NCBI GenBank assembly: GCA_035699705.1
Contig: DASSPI010000107.1
Coordinates: forward strand, 1 to 10,090
Length of the DNA stretch: 10,090 nucleotides
Direction of reading: 5' to 3'
From: CANKHA01 sp035699705
Lineage (GTDB): Bacteria; Pseudomonadota; Alphaproteobacteria; Rhizobiales; Xanthobacteraceae
Shown here: positions 1 through 5,847 of the stretch, piece by piece
How positions within the stretch are numbered: the first letter of the stretch is position 1
How the letters are laid out: every line of letters starts with the position of its first letter
Position numbers and translations under genes: made by a program
The notes under the pieces: generated by a model
What the model was told of the DNA's origin: nothing
Seen by the model: the letters and a program-made list of their open reading frames with translations, nothing else
Databases searched by the model: none

Positions 1-221
1 TGATCGAAGGAAAAGGCTATTCCATTGTCAACGGCGAGCGCTGGGACTGGGAAAAGGGCGATCTCGTGCTGCTACCGTTGATCCCCGGCGGTGTCGAGCA
101 TCAGCACTTCAATCTCGACGACAAGCCGTCGGTCTGGGCCGCCTTCATCAATGTGCCGATGCAAGAACATCTCGCCTCCGATCTGCAACAGAAAGAGATC
201 TCGCCCGACTTCAAGGAATAA
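1..221 (+). CDS. Cupin-domain protein, C-terminal part (5' end outside window)
   Basis: The reading frame is open from base 3 and ends at TAA 219-221, giving 72 residues of a protein that starts upstream. The visible part is the end of a cupin beta-barrel. PGGVEHQHFN matches cupin motif 2 (PxG-X2-H-X3-N) exactly, with the histidine expected to bind metal. It is preceded by GERWDWEKGD, the usual hydrophilic turn and strand before that motif. The style resembles the C-terminal cupin of gentisate-dioxygenase-like proteins, but cupins also include isomerases, decarboxylases and non-enzymatic binders, so the reaction is not determined. The gene lies upstream of a UbiD-type decarboxylase and a hydratase-aldolase on the same strand, which suggests a role in the same catabolic pathway. 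The 195-base gap with palindromes before the next gene leaves open whether they share a transcript. The family call is firm; function is inference. Confidence 0.8.
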   Translation, partial: IEGKGYSIVNGERWDWEKGDLVLLPLIPGGVEHQHFNLDDKPSVWAAFINVPMQEHLASDLQQKEISPDFKE

Positions 222-232
222 GCGGCCTACCA

Positions 233-303
233 GTGTCGTGGTTCAGAAATTCGCTTCATTTCTTGCCGCGAGTCTTCAATCGAATTTCTGAACCAAACGA
301 CAC
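233..303. repeat. Palindromic element A between cupin gene and ubiD-family gene
   Basis: The left arm 233-253 (GTGTCGTGGTTCAGAAATTCG) and the right arm 281-303 are inverted copies of each other, differing only by two extra bases in the right arm. The loop between them is 27 bases. A second, diverged copy follows at 323-392. The element could act as an operator, an RNA hairpin in the leader or read-through transcript, or a small dispersed intergenic repeat. The sequence alone does not distinguish these. Confidence 0.75.
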
Positions 304-322
304 CAGCACTTATAGGTTTGCT

Positions 323-392
323 AGTGTTCTTCGAATCCGAAGTTCGCTCCCGCGAGTGCTGCGAAATCAAGCGAACTTCGATTCGGGACACT
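323..392. repeat. Palindromic element B, diverged tandem copy of element A
   Basis: The left arm 323-348 pairs with the right arm 370-392. The innermost 11 bases (CGAAGTTCGCT, 338-348, against AGCGAACTTCG, 370-380) match perfectly, and AGTGT/ACACT close the outer ends. The loop is 21 bases. It shares with element A the outer GTGTC/GACAC, the GAA-TTCGCT inner arm, and the loop octamer CCGCGAGT (266-273 and 350-357, same orientation). The right arm ends 24 bases before the ubiD-family ATG, so it probably lies in or at the promoter and leader of that gene. Confidence 0.75.
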
Positions 393-416
393 GGCGCCGC
401 AAACACAGGGAGCAGC

Positions 417-1892
417 ATGCCCGAGAGTAACGAGCAGGCCCGGCGCAACGCCGCGCTGGGCGACCTTCGCAAATGTCTCGAACTCGCCGAAGAGATGGGC
501 GAGCTCGAGATCATCGACGGCGCCGATCCGCACCTCGAAATGGGCGCGCTCTATACCCTGAGCCAGGCCAAGCAAATCCCGCCGATCCTGTTGTTTCAGA
601 AAATCAAAGGCTATCCCGACGACTTCCGCGTCGTGGTGAATGTCCGCGCGTCAAAGATTTTCGTGCAAGGCGAAGGCCTGGAGCTGGTGCAGGCCTATCG
701 CAAGCACCGCCGCAAGAAGACCGATCCGATCCCGCCGCAGGTCGTGACCGCCGGTCCGGTGCTGGAAAACGTCATGACCGGCGATCAGGTCAACGTGCTG
801 AAATTTCCGACGCCGCATTGGAACAAAGGTGACGGCGGCCGCTACATCGGCACCGAATGCATGGTGATCACCAAGGATCCGGACAGCGATTGGGTCAATG
901 CCGGCACCTACCGCGTGCAGGTACAGGACGAGAAGACGGTCAACATCTTCATCGAGCCTGGCAAGCACGGCGATACCATCCGCAAGAAATACTGGGCACG
1001 CGGCGAAGCCTGTCCCTTTGCCGTCAGCGTCGGCCAGCCGCCGGCATTGAGTGCCGCGGCGGCTTCCACGCCGCCGGAGGGCGCATCCGAATTCGCCGCC
1101 GCTGGCGCGCGCCTCGGCCGGCCGGTCGAACTCATCAAGGGCAAGGTGACCGGCATCCCCTTCCCCGCCGATTCCGAGATCGTGCTCGAAGGCTTCATGC
1201 CGCCGCCCGAACAGGTTTCCATGCCCGAGGGGCCGTTCGGGGAATGGCCCGGCTATTACGCCTCCAGCGGAATGGAGCCGGTACTGCAGGTGAAGGCGAT
1301 CTACCACCGCAACGGCCCGATCATCACCGGCTCGCCGCCGGCGCTGCCGACCCATCCCGGCGTGCAATACGGCGTCGCCGGCTCCGCGCTGTTCCGCGCC
1401 GCCTCGCTCTGGGACGAGCTGGAAGCTGCCGGCGTGCCGGGCATCAAAGGCGTATGGAAAGTGCCGGGCGGCGGCACGCGTTTCATCAACGTGATCGCCA
1501 TCGAGCAGATGCATCCCGGACACGCCAAGATGGCGGGGATGGTCGCGCTCGGCTGCGGCTCGGCGGCTTACCTCGGACGCATCACGATCATCGTCGACGA
1601 CGACATCGACATCACCAATCCGGCCGAAGTGATGTGGGCAGTGGCCACGCGCTGGGACCCGAAGACCGCGACCGACATCATCGACGGGATGTGGACCGGT
1701 TATATCGACCCCATGCTGCTGCCGGAACGGCGCGAAAGCGGCGACATGACGAACAGCCGCATAATCATCTATGCTGTGCGTCCCTATCACTGGAAAGACG
1801 ATTTCCCGAAGGTCAACATGGTCGACAAGGAATATGCCGAGGCGATCAAGCGCAAATGGACCGGGAAACTGAAGTTCCTGAACGGCGGCTGA
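417..1892 (+). CDS. UbiD-family prenylated-FMN-dependent decarboxylase
   Basis: This 491-residue protein has the usual UbiD length. UbiD enzymes use prenylated FMN, made by a UbiX-type partner not seen here, to reversibly decarboxylate aromatic or alpha,beta-unsaturated acids in the cytoplasm. The expected active-site residues are visible: N161 and R166 in NAGTYR, H184 in PGKHGD and E225 in the metal/cofactor site, then the hallmark EGPFGEWPGYY with E271 and E276. The spacings N-R (5), R-H (18) and E-E (5) equal those of fungal Fdc1 (N168, R173, H191, E277, E282). ATG 417 is chosen because AGGGAG lies at 407-412; the frame stays open upstream to 318, but that stretch is palindrome B. The aldolase gene follows after 21 bases, so they form an operon. 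True UbiD of ubiquinone synthesis is unlikely given this neighbour; the substrate is unknown, probably an aromatic acid. Confidence 0.92.
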   Translation: MPESNEQARRNAALGDLRKCLELAEEMGELEIIDGADPHLEMGALYTLSQAKQIPPILLFQKIKGYPDDFRVVVNVRASKIFVQGEGLELVQAYRKHRRKKTDPIPPQVVTAGPVLENVMTGDQVNVLKFPTPHWNKGDGGRYIGTECMVITKDPDSDWVNAGTYRVQVQDEKTVNIFIEPGKHGDTIRKKYWARGEACPFAVSVGQPPALSAAAASTPPEGASEFAAAGARLGRPVELIKGKVTGIPFPADSEIVLEGFMPPPEQVSMPEGPFGEWPGYYASSGMEPVLQVKAIYHRNGPIITGSPPALPTHPGVQYGVAGSALFRAASLWDELEAAGVPGIKGVWKVPGGGTRFINVIAIEQMHPGHAKMAGMVALGCGSAAYLGRITIIVDDDIDITNPAEVMWAVATRWDPKTATDIIDGMWTGYIDPMLLPERRESGDMTNSRIIIYAVRPYHWKDDFPKVNMVDKEYAEAIKRKWTGKLKFLNGG

Positions 1893-1913
1893 CATAACGA
1901 GGAGAGTGCAACG

Positions 1914-2873
1914 ATGCTGAGCGCAAAAGATATCGGCGGGCTGATGGCGATGATGCCGGCCTTCGCCACCGACAACGCGGCCGACATCCGCGCGACCTCC
2001 ACCGTGGACGTGGCCAAGCTGCACAAGGGCGTCGACCGCATGATCGCCGACGGCGCCAATGTGATGGCGGCCGCCGGCAGCTTCGGCGAATTCCATACCC
2101 TCTTGCCGGATGAATTCGAAGTGCTCGCGAACGAGACCGTCGCCGCTGCCAAGAAGCGCGTGCCGGTGTTCGTCGGCACGACCTCGCTGAACAGCCGCGA
2201 GGTGGTGCAGAAGATGAAAGTGGTGGAGAAGTCGGGCGCCGACGGCGTGCTATTAGGCGTGCCGTTCTATTTCCCCTCGACGGTGGACAATGCCGTGCGT
2301 TTCTACCGCGAGATCGGCGAGATGTTCCCCAAGCTGAACATCATGATCTACCACAACCCCACTTTGCACAACATCAAGATCCCGGTGGAGGCCTTCGTCG
2401 AGATCACCAAGAATCCGGCGGTGATCGGCATGAAGGACAGCCACCGCGATGTGCCGGAATTCCTCAAGCTGATGCGTACCGTGCGCGGCAAGATGAGCAT
2501 CTTCGTGATGCAGACGCAGTATTTCAATTTCGCCGAACATGGCGCGGCCGGCTTCTGGTCGATCGACGCCTGGATGGGCCCGTGGCCGCAGCTCGCCTTG
2601 CGCGACGCGGTGGCGCGCGGCGACCGCGAACTGGCGGAAGAGATCACGCTTGATCTCATGCCGCCGCCGGGCGTGCCGGTGAACCTTTCGTGGCGGGAAA
2701 CCGGCTCGAAGATCGCGACCCAGGCGGCCGGTTACGTCGATTGCGGTCCGTTGCGTCCGCCCTTCCTGACGATCCCGGATGAGGTGGTGGAGCGGCAGAA
2801 GAAGCGCGCCGAACGCTGGAAGCAACTTTGCGCCAAGTACCGTTCGCCGGTCCCGACGGCCAAGGCGGTCTAG
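1914..2873 (+). CDS. DHDPS-superfamily aldolase, NahE/PhdJ-like hydratase-aldolase
   Basis: This 319-residue class I aldolase belongs to the dihydrodipicolinate synthase/N-acetylneuraminate lyase superfamily. The start is well supported: GAGGAGAG at 1899-1906 sits seven bases before the ATG. Superfamily motifs are in order: GSFGE at 55-59 (the carboxylate-binding loop), Y146 in IMIYHNP (catalytic tyrosine) and K174 in VIGMKDS (Schiff-base lysine). The N-terminus (MLSAKDIGGLMAMMPAFATDNAADIRAT...) and the GxFGE...TL phrasing resemble NahE/PhdJ, which hydrate and cleave benzylidenepyruvate-type compounds to an aldehyde plus pyruvate; the lysine-biosynthesis DapA is less similar. It is co-transcribed with the UbiD-family gene 21 bases upstream, supporting a joint catabolic role. 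The lyase fold and Schiff-base chemistry are secure; the hydratase-aldolase assignment is recalled resemblance and should be treated as probable. Another 2-keto acid aldolase or dehydratase is the alternative. Confidence 0.88.
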   Translation: MLSAKDIGGLMAMMPAFATDNAADIRATSTVDVAKLHKGVDRMIADGANVMAAAGSFGEFHTLLPDEFEVLANETVAAAKKRVPVFVGTTSLNSREVVQKMKVVEKSGADGVLLGVPFYFPSTVDNAVRFYREIGEMFPKLNIMIYHNPTLHNIKIPVEAFVEITKNPAVIGMKDSHRDVPEFLKLMRTVRGKMSIFVMQTQYFNFAEHGAAGFWSIDAWMGPWPQLALRDAVARGDRELAEEITLDLMPPPGVPVNLSWRETGSKIATQAAGYVDCGPLRPPFLTIPDEVVERQKKRAERWKQLCAKYRSPVPTAKAV

Positions 2874-2926
2874 CTGTTGCTACCGCCGCGGCTCTTCAGC
2901 CAAGGCCTTTTCAACAGATTTTGCCG

Positions 2927-2953
2927 AGGGCGCGCTGCCAGCGCGCCCTATTT
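2927..2953 (+). terminator. Hairpin terminator after the decarboxylase-aldolase operon
   Basis: AGGGCGCGC (2927-2935) and GCGCGCCCT (2941-2949) form a perfect 9-bp, all but pure G/C stem with a 5-base loop, 53 bases after the aldolase stop. The downstream tail is only ATTT, so it is a weak Rho-independent terminator, or a stem that protects the 3' end after Rho termination. Confidence 0.6.
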
Positions 2954-2989
2954 GCGCGTAAAACGCGTTAACTATCAGTAGTTTATATC

Positions 2990-3005
2990 GTTAACCATAA
3001 GTTAA
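2990..3005 (-). promoter_or_regulatory. CtrA-type box (TTAA-N7-TTAAC)
   Basis: Read on the minus strand the site is TTAACTTATGGTTAAC, a perfect match to the alphaproteobacterial consensus TTAA-N7-TTAAC for the cell-cycle regulator CtrA; on the plus strand it still reads TTAA-N7-TTAA. It lies 168 bases before the ATG of the secreted hydrolase gene, inside the only AT-rich patch of the spacer. A further GTTAAC lies at 2967-2972 as a possible half site. CtrA often controls envelope genes. Binding is inferred from the motif only. Confidence 0.6.
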
Positions 3006-3173
3006 TTTCGCTGAGCCTTCGGCCCTTATTTCCTTTGCCCGCCGGGACTGGGCGACAAAAATGGGCAGGCGACAGGCGATCTTCGCGGGACCCGCGCCAA
3101 ACAAGAACGCGGGCCAATTTGCGCAGAAGCCAGGAGTGCCCGTTCGGGGGAATGGGTGAGTTGGGGGGAAGCG

Positions 3174-4691
3174 ATGTCTCGGCCTTTGCTAAGGCGCGCG
3201 GTGTTCGCGCTGCTCGCGACAGTCATCGCAACGACCCCAGTTGTGCTTGCCGGCCTCAACTTCAACGTGAATGCATGGATCACGCGCGACGGCCTGGACG
3301 GATGGCGCGAGGTTTTGGACAAGCATCTGGCGAAAAGCAGCGCGGAGATCGATCAGCTGCGCGCGAGTCTGCGCGACAAGCTGCTGGAAAGCGCCGCGCG
3401 GCTGTCGGACGCCGGCAGCTTCATTCCTCCCACGACGGCCGTAATCCTCGCCCGCGGCGGCGGCTCACCGATGTCGGTGTCACCGATCGTGGTCGCCGCC
3501 CTCCCCGACGCGCCAAGCGATCTGCCCGCCCCCGTCAAGCTCGACGAGTCGCAGATCAAGGAAATTGCGCCGGCCATTGTGGCTCCCGCACTCGCCGTTG
3601 CTCCAGTTGAAGTTGACGATATCTCCGGCGAAACGCCGTCGGAAAATCCGGCGCCGGAAGACTCCGTGGCGACCGCGGAGCCGGCTTCAATGCCGATGCT
3701 TGCAGAGCCGGCGCCCGTAGAGGTCAAAGTGGCGAGCACGCCGGAAAATCCGATGCTCGCGAGCCTTGTCCCTGGGGCGGCAAAGCCCGCAGCGGTTGCG
3801 ATTACTGTTGCGCCTTCCGCCGAAACCGAACTCCTCCGCGAAGCAGAGCCGGTGACGATGCCGGAAGTCACAGCAATCGGCGAAGAGAGCCCGGCGCCTG
3901 ACGTAGAGCCGAAGGCCGTTCGCGAGGACAAGCCGGAGGAAAAATGGGTCTTCGCCAGTCTCGGCCGGCAGGCCACTGCGGTCGATGCTCATCCGCTTGC
4001 CGCCGAGCCGCCGGACGTCGAAGCCGACGCGGCGCCTGAGCAGAAGCCCCTGCTTGCCGAGCCGCAGGAGCGGCCGATCGATCACTTCGTCACGGAGGCG
4101 AGCCAAGCGACCAATGTGCCGATCTCCTCCCCGGTAAAACTGCGTCCGCTCACCCGCGCGGATATTCCCCCGCCGGAAAAACTGGCCGGCCTCGGCTCCA
4201 CCGTGCAAAGCGACGCCCGTAACCTGCCACCCGAGCAACAGCGCGTCGCCTATGACGCGCCGGTGCTGAGCGAACGGCCGAAGAGCATCGGCAGGCGCAA
4301 ATGGATCGATGAAAGTCAATATAGCGGGCTCGGCTCACCTGAAGCCCTGCTGGAAGCGCTGCGGCATATGGGGGCCAATGCCAAGACACTCGGCCTGCCG
4401 GCCAGTCTGTGGTGCGCGGATTTCATGAATTTGGTGCTGCGCAAGAGCGGTCTGAACGCCACCGGCTCGCGCGCCGCCCGCTCGTATTTGCAGTACGGCA
4501 AGAAGATCGACGAGCCGCGCGTCGGCGCCATCGCCATCTTTACGCGCGGCAGAAATGGCGGCCATATCGGCATCGTGCGTGGCACCGACGGCAACGGCAA
4601 TCCGATCATCGTCTCCGGCAATCACAACAACAAAGTCGCCGAGGCGGTCTATCCGAAATCGCGCGTGCTGGCTTACGTGGTGCCGAAGTAA
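3174..4691 (+). CDS. Exported CHAP/NlpC-P60-like (TIGR02594-type) cysteine hydrolase with long linker
   Basis: This 505-residue protein probably cuts peptidoglycan peptides in the periplasm or outside the cell. Residues 1-34 (MSRPLLRRAVFALLATVIAT...) form a basic N-terminus plus hydrophobic segment, so a signal peptide or membrane anchor. Residues about 47-78 are a charged, probably helical stretch. About 95-370 is low-complexity Ala/Pro/Glu-rich sequence, likely disordered and able to span the periplasm. From about 376 a compact domain begins with KWIDESQYSG. It carries C414 in LWCADF, H464 in GGHIGIV and a polar third position around N483/H484 in SGNHNN, the order expected for a Cys-His CHAP-like amidase or endopeptidase. 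ATG 3174 follows GGGGGGAAG; an in-frame GTG at 3156, also preceded by a G-rich run, is possible and would add six residues. A CtrA box upstream suggests cell-cycle control. Catalytic class is likely; the substrate is inferred. Confidence 0.85.
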   Translation: MSRPLLRRAVFALLATVIATTPVVLAGLNFNVNAWITRDGLDGWREVLDKHLAKSSAEIDQLRASLRDKLLESAARLSDAGSFIPPTTAVILARGGGSPMSVSPIVVAALPDAPSDLPAPVKLDESQIKEIAPAIVAPALAVAPVEVDDISGETPSENPAPEDSVATAEPASMPMLAEPAPVEVKVASTPENPMLASLVPGAAKPAAVAITVAPSAETELLREAEPVTMPEVTAIGEESPAPDVEPKAVREDKPEEKWVFASLGRQATAVDAHPLAAEPPDVEADAAPEQKPLLAEPQERPIDHFVTEASQATNVPISSPVKLRPLTRADIPPPEKLAGLGSTVQSDARNLPPEQQRVAYDAPVLSERPKSIGRRKWIDESQYSGLGSPEALLEALRHMGANAKTLGLPASLWCADFMNLVLRKSGLNATGSRAARSYLQYGKKIDEPRVGAIAIFTRGRNGGHIGIVRGTDGNGNPIIVSGNHNNKVAEAVYPKSRVLAYVVPK

Positions 4692-4698
4692 ACCTCAA

Positions 4699-4765
4699 CC
4701 GCTCATGCCCGCGCAAGCGGGCATCCAGGGTTATGCGCGGGATCCCGTTTGGCGGGGATGAGCGG
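4699..4765. repeat. Dispersed-repeat-like hairpin element at a convergent gene junction
   Basis: ATGCCCGC (4705-4712) and GCGGGCAT (4717-4724) form a perfect 8-bp stem with a GCAA loop. Outer arms CCGCTCAT (4699-4706) and ATGAGCGG (4758-4765) are perfect inverted repeats enclosing the whole unit, which also holds the palindrome CGGGATCCCG (4738-4747). Read as protein, one frame gives MPAQAGIQ, a phrase familiar from small dispersed intergenic repeats in many Proteobacteria. It fills nearly all of the 79 bases between the ends of the convergent genes, so it probably terminates transcription from both sides. Confidence 0.7.
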
Positions 4766-4770
4766 AGAGC

Positions 4771-5799
4771 TCATTCCTTGTTCAACAGTTCCGCGATCGC
4801 CTTGATGCGGTTGCGGGCATAGGCCGGAAGGCCGGCACTGATCGAGGAGCCGGTGTTGAACGAGCTGTTCCCCAGCAGGACCTGCACCGGCACCAGGTTG
4901 CGCAGCACCGGCACCTCTTCGTAGTTCTTCTTGGTCTCCAGCGTGGTTGCGCTCACCGCCAGCGCCACCGTTCCGCTGGTGATCGTCGTGTCCGCCTTCT
5001 GCGGGTGCGGCTGGATCACCGCGACGAATTTTCCGAAGCGCAGAATCTGGTTCACCGAAAAAATGTTCTGCTCCAGCACCGCCGTCACCGGCGAGTCGAT
5101 GCCCGTGAGCTTCTTCATGCCGGTTTCGTCGAATTCTCCCGGCATCAGCACACGGAACTCGTTTTCGAACTCGATATAATCGGTCAGCTTGCGCTCGTTG
5201 TCGCGCAGCTTATTGGCCAGTGCGACCCCCATCGGGATCTTGCCTTCCAGCTTGTAGCGGGAGCGGATGCAGAGCGTCACCGAGGTGCCTTCGCACCAAT
5301 TCCGCTGCGGATGGCGGTTATTCTGGTTGCGCTCCTCGTTGAGCAGCTTCAGCTCCGAGGGCTTGATGACCTGATGCTTGATGGCGGGATCGACCTTCTC
5401 CAGGAAAGACAGCGTTGCATAACGCTTGAGATCGATCGACGTCGCGGGCTTGGAAATCAGGAAACGGGCTTCCGCCACGTAGAGTTGCAGCCGGTCCTTG
5501 GTGGTGGTCTGCATGCCTTCGATCGTGCGGGTGGTCGTGCCCTCGGTATAGCTCGGATAAAGGCTGAGAAATTGCTTCTGCGCCGGCATGCGGCGGCCCC
5601 AATCCTCGAACCGGATGAAGCCGGAAGTTCCTTCGGAAATCTCGGCGTCGCGATAGTCGTTGAAAACGATGGTCTGCGGCTGCAGCTGATCGAGCGGAAA
5701 GCCAGTGACAGAAGGAACTTTGGCGATCTGAAATTCCTGCGCTTGCGCGCTGCAAACCGAAGCCGCGACGGCAAGAGTCAAAAGAATCGAACGGCGCAT
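4771..5799 (-). CDS. Exported protein of unknown function downstream of the penicillin-binding protein
   Basis: I do not recognise a family for this 342-residue protein. The start at 5799 gives a clean signal peptide (MRRSILLTLAVAASVCSAQAQ, cleavage likely near AQA/QEF), and GGAAG lies six bases before the ATG. An in-frame ATG at 5841 would put 14 extra residues in front of the signal and is less likely. The mature part has no further membrane segment; it has two nearby cysteines (169 and 177, WCEGTSVTLC) that could form a disulfide in the periplasm. The C-terminal half (from about 235) alternates hydrophobic and polar residues, suggesting beta structure, and ends in a short charged helix. 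It lies 48 bases after the penicillin-binding protein on the same strand, so the two are probably co-transcribed and it may assist wall synthesis or envelope assembly. That role is inference from position. Confidence 0.85.
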   Translation of the reverse strand: MRRSILLTLAVAASVCSAQAQEFQIAKVPSVTGFPLDQLQPQTIVFNDYRDAEISEGTSGFIRFEDWGRRMPAQKQFLSLYPSYTEGTTTRTIEGMQTTTKDRLQLYVAEARFLISKPATSIDLKRYATLSFLEKVDPAIKHQVIKPSELKLLNEERNQNNRHPQRNWCEGTSVTLCIRSRYKLEGKIPMGVALANKLRDNERKLTDYIEFENEFRVLMPGEFDETGMKKLTGIDSPVTAVLEQNIFSVNQILRFGKFVAVIQPHPQKADTTITSGTVALAVSATTLETKKNYEEVPVLRNLVPVQVLLGNSSFNTGSSISAGLPAYARNRIKAIAELLNKE

Positions 5800-5847
5800 G
5801 ATCGTCTTCCGGCGGTTGTTCAAATTATTGCCCGCTGCCATCGTGCA

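Larger units (their letters stand above)
2874..3173. other. 300-base intergenic region with terminator and CtrA box
   Basis: This spacer separates the catabolic operon from the secreted hydrolase gene. It holds a GC hairpin (2927-2949), then an AT-rich patch (about 2958-3008) with three GTTAA words including a full CtrA-type box, then GC-rich sequence up to the hydrolase start. The short open frames crossing it look like shadows and carry no recognisable protein. Confidence 0.7.

Noticed and set aside
318..416. Upstream in-frame extension of the UbiD-family gene from a TTG at 318
   Set aside because: The stretch is occupied by palindrome B, lacks family similarity, and ATG 417 has an AGGGAG ribosome site and gives normal UbiD length.
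651..2096. Long 481-residue open frame on the minus strand across the UbiD-family gene
   Set aside because: It is antisense to a gene with intact catalytic motifs, is His/Arg/Ala-rich as expected of a high-GC shadow frame, and has no recognisable domain.
4738..4747. CGGGATCCCG palindrome as a stand-alone operator
   Set aside because: It lies within the larger nested repeat at the 3' ends of two convergent genes, where an operator has no promoter to act on.
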